A DNA stretch of 64,000 nucleotides. Source: Stentor coeruleus (Eukaryota; Ciliophora; Heterotrichea; Heterotrichida; Stentoridae). A program made the position numbers and the translations under genes. Position 1 is the stretch's first letter. Every line of letters starts with the position of its first letter. The DNA is taken from positions 102,243 through 166,242 of the forward strand of contig MPUH01000017.1 in the NCBI GenBank assembly GCA_001970955.1, in the 5' to 3' direction. Below the pieces are notes generated by a model. The model saw only the letters and a list, made by a program, of their open reading frames with translations. It did not search any database and was not told the DNA's origin. Below, in pieces: positions 10,251 through 19,910 of the stretch.

Positions 10251-10962
10251 ATATTATAGCATATTCTCTATACAAAAAAAAATATATGGGAAATAGTTAA
10301 AATACCAACTGGTCTTTACTTAAAAATCATAACATTATCTATATTTTTAACACGTAATTTTAATGTTGTAGTGTTTGTGATTGTATTCGTCCTTAATAGT
10401 CTATGGGCTCATTATGTTTTCAGATATGTTATTTCTTTAAGTACCTAGGGTTGGCTTCACATATTTTACTTTTAAGTGTGGAACTAGTTTTTTTCACATT
10501 TTATCAGAAAATTTCAATTTTTAGATCATATTGCTTAACCAATTTGTTCTCATAAGATCCTTAATTACTTAACCATCCACTATTAAGTTTTGTATTTTCC
10601 GTTATAAGTCAGTTTTATAGTTTCCTCTTATTCCAAATTACCCTTTATTTATGTTGGGTATACAATTTAGAACACTCTCCTTACAGTAGTACTCTGTAGG
10701 ATTGCATTATAAAAAACTTTACATATTAAAAATAAAAAAATATCTCTTCACAATTGGCGTATTTTATTTGAATAATTATATTAATCCTTGAATACTTATC
10801 CAAGTTATTGATATTGTAACAGGTGTTATAAAAGATAACTGTGGTAAAAATATCATATCCAATTAAATACTCAAATCTGATTTAAACTTAACTTATATTT
10901 ACTATTTATAAGATAATCTTTTATATTTAGAATAGTTATATAAAATAAGTATTTTTGTATAT
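10251..10962. other. Intergenic region
   Basis: 712 nt of AT-rich sequence with stops in all frames. No conserved gene, RNA or repeat recognised. Confidence 0.5.
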
Positions 10963-12384
10963 CTAATTTTGAATTGCAGCTAATCTTTTTCTTCTTCTTA
11001 ATATCCTTCTCCACCACCTTTGTATAAATATAATTGCTTCTTTTATGTCATTATAAAGCAATTGTATCTGATGTTTTTTAACATTCCTTTGTATCTTAAC
11101 AACAGCGTTTTTTAGTTTTAAAAACCTTTTCCTTTTAAGCCACATTCTGACAAATTTTTGCACAAATACAATACATGCATTAATAGAAAGTTTGCTATCA
11201 TTTGCCCTTTTAGTATTCATTTTCTTAATAGTATTCGACTTTTTAAACAGCTTTTTTTTGTTTTGGACAATCTTCAATTTATCCAAAGCTTTTTTCGCAT
11301 CATTTTCTGCATTTTCAAGTTCTTTTTCATATTTCAGCATCTTAAGTTTCTGTTTAGCTTTATAGCTTCTCCAATGCTTTTGTATCGTAACTGCAGCATT
11401 ATACACAACTGAATTATAATTCCCATAATTATTGATATCAGTTTGTATAGATTTACAATTTTTTGATCTATAATCATTTTCACTTGTATTAAGTCTATTA
11501 GTTGTGCTTCCTCTACCATTCTCACTACTTTTTCTATACCTTTGGCTCTTCGGTGATCTCGCCTCACAAGCTGATGATATAATTTTTTTCCTCCCAACAG
11601 GGTTTTTTACACTAAAAGCCATATCTTTTTTAAACATCGGCTGAAGTCTTTCCCCAGTCAAAAATCTATGGTTTTTCTGGTTATTTTTTTCAAGAAACGT
11701 ATTTCTTTTAATAGTATTTTGCGAGTTATGATATTGCCTAATCTTATCTTCTCTTGGGCTAAAAATGTTACCCCGTAATGAAGAGTTAAGCATTTCCGTT
11801 TTATTCTTTGATAAAGATAATAAAGATTCCCTAAAACTAGAAGTTAAAGGATGAAATTCACCTATTTTCTCAACAGCCAGTGTTAATGCTTTATTATAAA
11901 TCCCTAACGCTTGTGAGAATTGTCCTAAAAATTCATATTCAATTCCAACATTACGATAAGCAACAAGAATAGTTGTGGCAATGTTTGGGTCTTCATAATA
12001 TTTGTTTGTAAAAAGATTTAAAGCTATTAAAGCATGAGATAAAGCAGATTCATGGTCGTTAGTTTGTGAGAGTATTGCACATATATTTAAATGAGTTCCT
12101 CCTAAATGATAAATATCAGTTGGAGGCTTAGCTAAAACTTCTAATGCTTTTCTTAAAAAGTTCAGAGCTGTTGGAAGGTTGTTTGTTCTTCGATAAAAAC
12201 AAGCGAAATTGTTAAGGGTAATCCCATATAGTTTATTCGGTTGTGCTGTTTGACTGATTTTTGATAGAAGAGTTTCTGCTTTGGTTAAATAAGAAAAGCA
12301 AAGGTCGAATTCTTGTCGACGAAGGCATTCCATAGCTTGTTTATTGTGTGAAATTATGCTGATTTCAGTTTTCCCTTGTGCCAT
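10963..12384 (-). CDS. TPR and IQ-motif protein
   Basis: A 473-residue protein. Residues about 10-200 form tetratricopeptide-type helical pairs (for example FDLCFSYLTKAETLL, PTALNFLRKALEVL, SALSHALIALNLF and QALGIYNKALTLA). A disordered basic stretch follows. The C-terminal 150 residues hold four IQ-like motifs, including VTIQKHWRSYKAKQKL, IVFVQKFVRMWLKRKR, VVKIQRNVKKHQ and IIFIQRWWRRILRRRKR, the usual calmodulin or centrin binding sites. Combined TPR-IQ proteins are common in ciliates and often belong to basal bodies or the cortex; that location is inferred. Start is the ATG at 12384; stop TAG. Confidence 0.85.
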   Translation of the reverse strand: MAQGKTEISIISHNKQAMECLRRQEFDLCFSYLTKAETLLSKISQTAQPNKLYGITLNNFACFYRRTNNLPTALNFLRKALEVLAKPPTDIYHLGGTHLNICAILSQTNDHESALSHALIALNLFTNKYYEDPNIATTILVAYRNVGIEYEFLGQFSQALGIYNKALTLAVEKIGEFHPLTSSFRESLLSLSKNKTEMLNSSLRGNIFSPREDKIRQYHNSQNTIKRNTFLEKNNQKNHRFLTGERLQPMFKKDMAFSVKNPVGRKKIISSACEARSPKSQRYRKSSENGRGSTTNRLNTSENDYRSKNCKSIQTDINNYGNYNSVVYNAAVTIQKHWRSYKAKQKLKMLKYEKELENAENDAKKALDKLKIVQNKKKLFKKSNTIKKMNTKRANDSKLSINACIVFVQKFVRMWLKRKRFLKLKNAVVKIQRNVKKHQIQLLYNDIKEAIIFIQRWWRRILRRRKRLAAIQN

Positions 12385-13021
12385 AGGTAGTTATTATTCG
12401 CATAATTAGAGTTATTTTTATTTTTTTTAAAGTAGTGTTATTAACAGCAAAAGAGATGAGATAACAATTGGGTTTATGATAATGGGTGATTTTTATTAGA
12501 AGAAACAAGTCTTGGGTTTTATAAGAATAGATGTTTATTATATGAAATTTTTATAATACATTTTATGTGATTTATTTGTGTTATGATGATATTTTTAGTT
12601 TTAGATAGTTTAATAAGCTTTGTAAGATTTTACATTGGTTTCATAAAATATATCGATTTGATTATTTAGGATTTTTGCTTATAGGATATATTTTTTCTAG
12701 CTTGATTTACTTTTGAATATATATATAAATCCTTAAAAATAACTTGTAATATAAATCCAATCGTTAAAATATTATAGCATCACATAAACAGACCATGTAA
12801 ATATCCTAACACATTATCTCATAAAACTAATCAACCCAAGGTATTTTTTTTTTCAATCTTAAACTTCACATACCTCTATTCCTAAAAAAATTTATCTATA
12901 AATATTTTATCACATACCAATATACCTCATCTTTTTCCAATAAATCATTCTACTTCTCACATCTCATCCAAATAAATCTTTCAGTTCTAATAAAATCTTT
13001 TATTCAAAAAAATATAATAAT
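12385..13021. other. Divergent intergenic region
   Basis: Separates two divergently transcribed genes. The left part is G/T-rich on the plus strand. From about 12780 to 13021 it is A/C-rich and nearly G-free, so on each gene's sense strand the upstream flank is C-rich. No specific motif identified. Confidence 0.5.
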
Positions 13022-14326
13022 ATGTCTTTACTAGTTTTTATTAACCCCAGCATATACTCTGAAAATCTTAACCTCGAGCTTATCCTCAAGCAAAAATCAA
13101 TCGAAGGTAAAAAATTCCAAGCTTATCTTCCAAGCAACTTCCCTTTATCCATAAAACTTTTATTTCAAGATTTAGATTTTTCTACATTTCCTCAAAAAGA
13201 TGAAGATGTCCACCCCTCATCTTCTGATTCTAGGAATTCATATGAAAAACATTTAGATTTCATCCGCAACGTATTATTATCAAGCAATTTCATAGTTTTT
13301 TTAGCAGAAGCTGAATTTTTAATATACTTTTCAGGAGAACTTTTAAAAATAACATCAAGATCAGGACCAGATACTCTTATAGCTATTTATACCTCAGTTG
13401 AAAATGGTTGGGATGAAGATATTTTAACCCGAAATGACATACCTTTAAAACATTTGCCTGTATTAATGCCAAAAACATATGATGATGATAAATATGCTGA
13501 ATTTGTTATAAAAAAGTCTGTAGAGTTGAATAAAATAAAAATTTTGGACTTTGAGACTATAAAACGAGAATTTATTTTGTGTACTCGTTGTATATCTAGA
13601 TCAGTGAATAAAGTTGTAAAAAGTAATATTCAGGAAATCATAGGGAAAACAATTGAAACTGAAGAGAATATTAAAGACAAATTACAGGAAATAATGCAAA
13701 AAACATGTCAAATGAGTGATCAGGTACAAGAAATGAATAGGGTTATTGTAGAAAGCATTCCTCAAGTCAGATCAAAACCCTCATTTCCTGATTTATCTTT
13801 AGCTACAAATACAATATTAGAATTTGACCCACAATCTATTATCCTTGAAGAATCCCAGTCAGAAAACCGAACTTTTCATGTATTTAAAATCGAAAATACA
13901 ACAGAAAAACCTTTGAATCATTTAAAACTTTATATAAAAGAAGCTAGAAGATGCATTGAAAACTTTGAACTCAACCCTAAAGAGATTAGAAACATGGTTA
14001 TTAAACATGAATATGATCAGTTAGAAAATCATGGGAAATTAACTATACAAGTTATATCATGCTCAATGCCATTAAGTAATTCTGTTACTGTTGGGCTTTT
14101 AGATTTATCATTATTAAGAAAAGAGTTTTCATGGGCAGTTGTTGTGTCGAATCGATTTATTAAAAGAGATAAGTGTGAGATGCATGTGAATAAGAAAAAA
14201 GTTAAGGATTTTAATATAGGACATTTTAATAAATTTGAGCTTGATATTAGAGATTATGCTGAAGCAGAAACTATTGAAGTTTTATGGGATAAGAAACTGA
14301 TTTCTAATACTCTTAAACTTAAGTAA
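13022..14326 (+). CDS. Unidentified 434-residue protein
   Basis: I do not recognise this protein. Residues 1-180 look globular with alternating beta and alpha character, including a hydrophobic strand FIVFLAEAEFLIYF near 100. Residues about 190-260 are helical and probably coiled coil (IQEIIGKTIETEENIKDKL). The C-terminal 170 residues (from about 270) have the beta-rich spacing of an Ig-like or MSP-like sandwich, with FHVFKIENTTEKPLNHLKL as a typical strand pair. There are no catalytic motifs, signal peptide or TM helix. The ATG at 13022 follows a long G-poor leader, which supports the start. Stop TAA. Confidence 0.75.
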   Translation: MSLLVFINPSIYSENLNLELILKQKSIEGKKFQAYLPSNFPLSIKLLFQDLDFSTFPQKDEDVHPSSSDSRNSYEKHLDFIRNVLLSSNFIVFLAEAEFLIYFSGELLKITSRSGPDTLIAIYTSVENGWDEDILTRNDIPLKHLPVLMPKTYDDDKYAEFVIKKSVELNKIKILDFETIKREFILCTRCISRSVNKVVKSNIQEIIGKTIETEENIKDKLQEIMQKTCQMSDQVQEMNRVIVESIPQVRSKPSFPDLSLATNTILEFDPQSIILEESQSENRTFHVFKIENTTEKPLNHLKLYIKEARRCIENFELNPKEIRNMVIKHEYDQLENHGKLTIQVISCSMPLSNSVTVGLLDLSLLRKEFSWAVVVSNRFIKRDKCEMHVNKKKVKDFNIGHFNKFELDIRDYAEAETIEVLWDKKLISNTLKLK

Positions 14327-14647
14327 TAAGTATAGGGGATTATTTTTATAAGGGGAGAAATAAGGTGTGAGATTTATATGTTTTGGTTTTTAAGAATACT
14401 GGATGAGATTATGAAATAAGAGGAGAAGGGTTTTTTAATTTTGTTAGGAAATAGGATAGGAGTTTTTTGGAGTTTTTTTTGATATTGATAGTTGGGGGTT
14501 TGTAGTTTTAAGGTTTATGGATTTGAAAAATAAAAAATAGTGGGAATAATTTAAATGATTGTGACTTTTATGGGTAATGAGGCTTGTGGGTATTTGAAGG
14601 AATATTAGGAAATGCAATTGGATTGGTTTTTTTGATATTAGGAAGCG
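14327..14647. other. 3' flank of the unidentified protein gene
   Basis: G/T-rich, C-poor 3' flank of the gene ending at 14326. No gene or structured RNA seen. Confidence 0.45.
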
Positions 14648-14899
14648 ATGTTGAGGAATTTTTATATTTTTAAGTTGAAATATAAAAATTGCATTGAAAA
14701 AGGTAGTATAAATGTGTATATAAATGTTGTATTTACTATGTATATATTATTATATTATTATAATGTCAATTATTTGCTTGAAATTTTGGTAATTCTTACC
14801 GTTTCAGTATTAGTATTGAGTATGATTGCACTAATAAAAATTTGGGACATTAAAGTATTATATGTCCCAGGAAATACAGGAATAAGTTTCGATAATTAA
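14648..14899 (+). CDS. Possible small hydrophobic ORF
   Basis: An 83-codon reading frame. Its second half encodes one clear TM-like helix (LLEILVILTVSVLVLSMIALIKI) and a short polar tail. The first 35 codons are AT-driven (Tyr, Asn, Ile, Lys) and may not be coding. No family recognised. It ends 45 nt before the stop codon of the convergent gene. It could be a real single-pass micro-protein or a chance frame in AT-rich DNA. Confidence 0.25.
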   Translation: MLRNFYIFKLKYKNCIEKGSINVYINVVFTMYILLYYYNVNYLLEILVILTVSVLVLSMIALIKIWDIKVLYVPGNTGISFDN

Positions 14900-14944
14900 A
14901 TTTTTTTCGTATCTTCCCTTAACTTAAGAATTTATATTCCTAAC

Positions 14945-15436
14945 TTATTTGAGCTTATTTTCGAAATATTCTTCTATAAATCGTCTAATCATAAACTGAT
15001 TTCTTAGGGTTTTTTCTTTTACCCCTGACGCAAAAATCAGAAAATGCCTTCCATCCACGACGTTGATTTCAAGACTATAGCATTTTGTTGACTTTCCTGA
15101 CTCCTTAAGTTTGACATTAACAATCTGCCCTAAAGCAAACCTGCTAAATTTTTTCAAAATCAGCATTCTTATCTCTATTAAAAAAGACTCATCTCCATCA
15201 ACTGCTACTAATTCAAGCTTTTCATACTTGCTGATGTACATACATACAGAAAACATAAAGCAAAACGCTAGAGCTATAACAAATCTCCACCAAACACTAT
15301 ATATAGATTACCCTCCGCTTTCTTGAAGCTTTACAAGAGACCATAGAGATAATAAAAGATATATTCCTGATACTATAAACATGTAAACAGGCCAGTTTGT
15401 CATAGTCAATACTTTTGGCTTTTTAGGAGGTTCCAT
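14945..15436 (-). CDS. Two-TM membrane protein with one 15-nt intron
   Basis: The coding sequence is complement(join(14945..15296,15312..15436)), giving 158 residues. Exon 1 starts at the ATG at 15436 and ends in GG; the 15-nt intron 15297-15311 (GTAATCTATATATAG) is in phase 2 and rejoins as a Gly codon. TM helices lie at about 17-35 and 48-63. A basic soluble domain of about 90 residues follows, beginning near LVAVDGDESF and ending in a helical segment at FIEEYFENKLK. Family not recognised. Translating only the long ORF from 15256 would miss the first TM helix. Two decayed copies lie nearby (16195-16288 and 18276-18800), and their conservation of this exon layout supports the gene model. Confidence 0.8.
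15297..15311 (-). other. 15-nt spliceosomal intron (two-TM gene)
   Basis: Sense sequence GTAATCTATATATAG; GT-AG, A at position 10. Removal joins the frames and restores a continuous two-TM protein. Confidence 0.85.
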
Positions 15437-16194
15437 AATTATTTATATAAATTTTTAACCTATAATTATCAGTACTCATAGTTATGTTATGGGAAAAAGT
15501 AGATATAGATATTTAGTTTGTATTAAATAATAAGATTTTATCTTTTTTTTTTAAATTTATATCATAATGAAGGTGATGTTTTTATAAAGTTATCATTTTT
15601 TCATATGGGAGAATGTATAATTTATTATATATTTTATTAGGCAAACTGTTTTTTGTAATAAAAAATTCTAACTTTGATTGTGATAGAGAAAAAATATGAA
15701 AATAATAATATTTTAATTTTACTTAAGATTGTCTATACTAAAAGCATCTTTTTAATGTAAGATTGTTATATTATGGAAATATTTTTTGAAGTTGAATAGG
15801 AAACATTATAGCCCTAATGCTTTTAGAAAAAATTATTTGTAAAAAGTTTAGAGATTATTTTTTCATATAAAAGTGTTATTTTAAAATCAAGACATATTAT
15901 TATCTTCAAATATCTAAATTCTAATTTCTTAGTAAATTTAAACGAATACAAAATTTTCAAGATTATAAACTTAAATTGTGTAACAATAGCTTATTTAAGA
16001 TGATTGACAATAAAGTTTAGAAATAATTTCTTATAGTTAATGATAATTACAGTTAGAATCTAAGTAATAATTTTTGCTTTTATTAGACTTGATACTTTAT
16101 AAAGAAATTGTATTGTGGAGAGTTAGAAAAATCATTATAGAATAATAAAAAATGATTCAAATTTGTAATGCTTCTAAATTGTTTGTTTAATAAA
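15437..16194. other. AT-rich non-coding region
   Basis: No intact gene. It lies between the functional two-TM gene and its first decayed copy; I could not trace the relic's second exon through it by eye. Confidence 0.45.
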
Positions 16195-16288
16195 ACACAA
16201 AAAAATAAGAAGTAAGAATTCTGATACAATAAGCAAATATACTGGCTAATTAGTCATTGCTAAAATTTTGGTTTTTTTAGAGTTCCAT
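16195..16288 (-). pseudogene. Decayed copy of exon 1 of the two-TM gene
   Basis: On the minus strand, sequence starting with an ATG at 16288 aligns by eye to the first 90 nt of the gene at 14945-15436. It shares the ATGGAAC start, a block around AGCAATGAC (ACTATGAC in the parent) and the run TATCAGAAT. It has a small deletion after ATGGAAC, and the parental Trp15 codon TGG reads TAG. After about 90 nt similarity fades. It is a non-functional fragment on the same strand as the parent. Confidence 0.65.
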
Positions 16289-16539
16289 ATTTCAAGTTTA
16301 TATTCATCATATAACTACAACAAAATAACTATAAAAGCCAACTAAAAAAATCATGTTACCATATAAAAAATCCTAATTTCCTCATCTATTGGCAAAACTT
16401 AGCCTCTAAACTCAATGCCAAAGAAATCTAAAACTAAAAATTATCACATAAAAACCCTGCCATCCCATTCAAAAAAAAACCCAAAATTCTAGCATAACCT
16501 TACATACTTTAAACATACAATTAACCTATAATCTTACCA
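16289..16539. other. 3' flank of the kinase gene
   Basis: C/A-rich on the plus strand, as expected for a minus-strand 3' flank. Nothing else seen. Confidence 0.4.
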
Positions 16540-17997
16540 TTATTGACGAATCCTTAAATTTTTCCTATTGTTTTTAGGTTTAAAATTGGCATAGCAAGCT
16601 CCACTTACATCAATTTTAGGTAAATAGCCTTCCCGTATTTTCCCATTACTCACTTTACACATACTAGGTGGTCTTGGTGTAGTAGCTTTAACCTTAACCA
16701 CCGTATTAAAATTCTGAATCCTCCCATTAGGAGACAAACTATAAAATCTTTTAGGTGGATCCGTGCTAATATTTCTTTCATGTCTTGTCTTAGTAAAATG
16801 TTTCCTTTCATATCTAAATTTCTCTATATAATCCGCTCCACTTATACTTTCACTTTTTCTATTTTTTTTAGCTGTTTGAAATATAGATAAAAGATCATCT
16901 CCATTATAAACTCCTAATAAAGAGTTTTTTGACTTTATTTCATCTTTTTGATACCCATTATCATCATTTATTACCCCTCCATTTAGTATATGTCTTTTTA
17001 GTAATAAATAATAACATGTTGTCACTTCATTATGTTTATCAGCTTCTAAGCATTTTTTCGCATATTCAAGGTTGTAATTATAATTTTCTAAGAGCTTTAA
17101 GGTTTGATTATGGACTTTTATATGATCATAACCTATTAAAATACCTAGTTTTGGCTGTTCGGGTATTTGTTGATACCAAACATGTGAACGGATACTGGTG
17201 AGTGTAAAACGTTGTTGAGGGTCTGTATTGAGGATGTTTTTTAAGAAGTCTTTTGCATCTTTTGATATGAAATTTGGGAAAATGTAGTCACCAGCAAGGA
17301 TTTTTTTGTATAGCTGAGAAGTATTAGGATCTTCAAATGGTAAATATCCACAAACCATGGCAAATAATATCACCCCTGCACTCCATATGTCAACTTCTAG
17401 ACCTTTATAACGTTTTCCAGCTATCATTTCTGGAGCTGCGTAACAAGGACTTCCACATGCGGTTTTTAATGATTCGTCGGGTTTGTAAGTGTTGCTAAGG
17501 CCAAAATCGACTATTTTTATGTTTTTGTTTTCGTCTAAGAGTAGGTTTTCTGGTTTTAAGTCACGGTGGACTATGTTGAGTTTATGGATGTATTCGATTC
17601 CTGAGATGATTTGATGGAAAAAATCACAAGATTCTTGTTCTGGTAATTTGGTATGTTTTACAATATAATCAAACAGTTCACCACCACTGGCATACTCCAT
17701 AATTAGGTAGAGTTTTTTTGGGGTTTCTATGATTTCATATAATTGAATGATATTTGGATGCCTTATAAGTTTTAGTATATGTATTTCTCTTGATACTCGT
17801 TCAACATCAGAAACATCACAGATTCTTTCTTTTTCCAAAACTTTTATGGCAACTTTTTCTTGAGTTTTTATATGCACGCCAAGTTTGACTTTTCCGAAAG
17901 TCCCTTCTCCTAAGGTTTTGCTGATTTCATATGAACCAATAATAAAGCTTGACTTTGAAGGAGATTTTTCACAGGTAGTCCTATATGTAGATTACAT
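16540..17997 (-). CDS. SNF1/AMPK-like Ser/Thr kinase with an intron-split start codon
   Basis: The coding sequence is complement(join(16540..17980,17996..17997)), 480 residues. The kinase domain has all motifs: Gly loop GEGTFGKV (25-32), VAIK Lys47, HRDLKPEN (139-146), DFG (159-161) and a T-loop ACGSPCYAAPE of the SNF1/CAMKL type. Past the domain, a helical region (IGYDHIKVHNQTLKLLENY onward) resembles the UBA/autoinhibitory segment of SNF1-like kinases, followed by a basic disordered tail. No ATG exists in frame ahead of the Gly loop. Splicing out the 15-nt intron joins AT to G and creates one, followed by 15 residues to the domain. Unspliced, the same position reads ATG TAA. Starting at any later codon would delete the ATP-binding loop. 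Confidence 0.9.
17981..17995 (-). other. 15-nt intron inside the kinase start codon
   Basis: Sense sequence GTAATCTACATATAG, A at position 10. The flanking bases are AT on the 5' side and GACTACC on the 3' side, so splicing builds ATG ACT ACC. The intron begins with the GTAA that turns the unspliced ATG into ATG TAA. Confidence 0.75.
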
Positions 17998-18275
17998 TTT
18001 TATAGTATTTTATGGTTATGAAGGATTTTATGGCCTTATTTTTTTACGATTCCAATTATTTTGGAAAATCTGATAGGAAATGATGAAGATTTTTTCTGAA
18101 ATCAGAACAAGAAAATATGTTTGCATTAATATTTTAATAATGATTTATAAATGAGATCGCTTAAATAGAGGCTAATATTTACGGAAATTTTAGTTTATTA
18201 AATATTCTTATTTTTCTTATCTTGAATGCTTGTAAAATATTTATTGTTTACTCTTAAGTTAATATCATAATAAGT
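17998..18275. other. 5' flank of the kinase gene
   Basis: AT-rich flank between the kinase start and the relic copy on the opposite strand. No promoter motif recognised. Confidence 0.4.
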
Positions 18276-18800
18276 ATGGAACTTCTAAAAATCCCCAGAA
18301 TTATAGCAATGACAAGTTAGCCTGTATTTTATCAGGCTTATATTTTTTTTCTCTTTGATTATTATTAAACTTCAAGAAAACTGAGGGTATATTTTATATA
18401 ATAACAAAAGTATTGAATTTAATATAAAGTTGGTAGAGATATGTTATTGTTTAATCATCTACCTTTATGTTTGCATATGCATATTAGAAATATGAAAAAC
18501 TTTATTTAGTTACAATTGATGAAGCTAAATCTTTTCTGATAGAGATAAGAATGCTTTTTTTTTGGAAAAAATTAGTAAATTCACTTTAGGAATTGTTAAT
18601 GCTTAGCTAAGGATTTAGGAAAATCATATAAGTGCTATACTATTAAAATAAACATTGTAGATGGTAAGCATTTCAAATTTTTGCTTCAGGAGTGAAGAAA
18701 AAAAACCCCTTCATAATCAGTTTATGATAAGAAGGCTTATAGTCAGCTTATGATAAGTAGGTTCATAGAAGAATACTTTAAAAAAGCTAAAATAAGTTAA
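18276..18800 (+). pseudogene. Full-length decayed copy of the two-TM membrane protein gene
   Basis: Plus-strand relic of the gene at 14945-15436, from an ATGGAAC start at 18276 through a region matching its C-terminal FIEEYF segment. Recognisable blocks include SFLIEIRML (18530 region), FASGVK, NQFMIRR and a final FIEEYF equivalent (EEYF). It carries several stops and frameshifts, TAG at parental Trp15, and a short internal duplication (two copies of a unit resembling CAGTTTATGATAAG around 18718-18760). At the parental intron position it has GTATATTTTATATAA, a 15-nt unit whose final AG has become AA. The fossil intron shows the copy was made from DNA, not from a spliced RNA. It is in the opposite orientation to the parent. 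Confidence 0.75.
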
Positions 18801-19910
18801 AACTACCACTTTAAGCATAAGAGAATATGATAATATTTTCTGATAAGGATTGACAAAATACTTTTCTATTTATTGCATCAAAATTAAGTTAAACAAAAAG
18901 CAAAAAACCTTAATGTATAATCTTATGAAAAACATTTCATAAAAATTGGTGAAAATCGAAATTTTTAACTATAGTTCTTTTAAAAGCATTCTATAAAGGA
19001 ATATAACATTAATAATAATTATAAGACTTATAAGATTGCACGAAAACCATTTTAAATGATCCTATTAAGCATTCAAAGTAATTATTATCATATTTATTAT
19101 GCTTAATATAAAAAGTATATATAATCATGGTAGAATAATTTTGCAAGGCTTGATTTGTATATCCATATCTCAAAAAATTAAGAAGTACCTCTCTAAGACA
19201 TAATTTACAAATATTTTTATAAAATATAGTTCAAAATACAACATATGGGAAAATTTTCTTTTTATGATTTGGAGGGGAAATAATATGATGAGATTCTATC
19301 TAATATATTAGAAGAATATCCCTATAGATAAGATTATGATAATAATACTAGCTTCTAATAAGAATTAAAATTTAAATATATGAGGTATGCTGCTTATATA
19401 ATATAATAACTAGAATTTAATATAAAGTTTATAATATAAAAGGTTTCGATGGAAAATGGGAAGATTTTTAGTCTTCTATTAAATTTATGTAATAATTCGC
19501 ATTCTGGTAGGGTTCTTAATAATCATTGTAATAATTCTATTAGACTTCATTGATGAATACACTTTGGATTTATCGACCTGATAAAGACTTCATTTCTTCT
19601 CCTATAAAATGGTTTAAAATAATTTCCTAAATTCAACTCTAGCCTATTTGGTCTGCATTTCCAAATCTTTTTCCAACTCAAACATTCAATCAGTTTCTCC
19701 ATAGGCAAAAAAATTATATAAATTTTTCTAGACTTATTTGCAAATATTCTAATTATCCTTAGTTTGCATAAAAAAGCCTATTATAAATTCGATAAAAAGG
19801 ACAATTTTTTTACCTAATTTATCAATATAAACTTTTCTGACTTGGCTTAATTTTCTCCAGGACCAAAAATTATAGTCTAATTCTCATACTAAAAATAACT
19901 CCTATAAAAT
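18801..19910. other. Gene-poor AT-rich region
   Basis: No intact gene. A stretch around 19240-19400 reads on the plus strand like short coding blocks separated by stops (YDEILSNILEEYPY), perhaps an older gene relic. A phrase resembling GAATTTAATATAAAGTT occurs near both 18415 and 19412, suggesting a small dispersed repeat. From about 19600 the sequence becomes C-richer, leading to the next gene. Confidence 0.35.
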
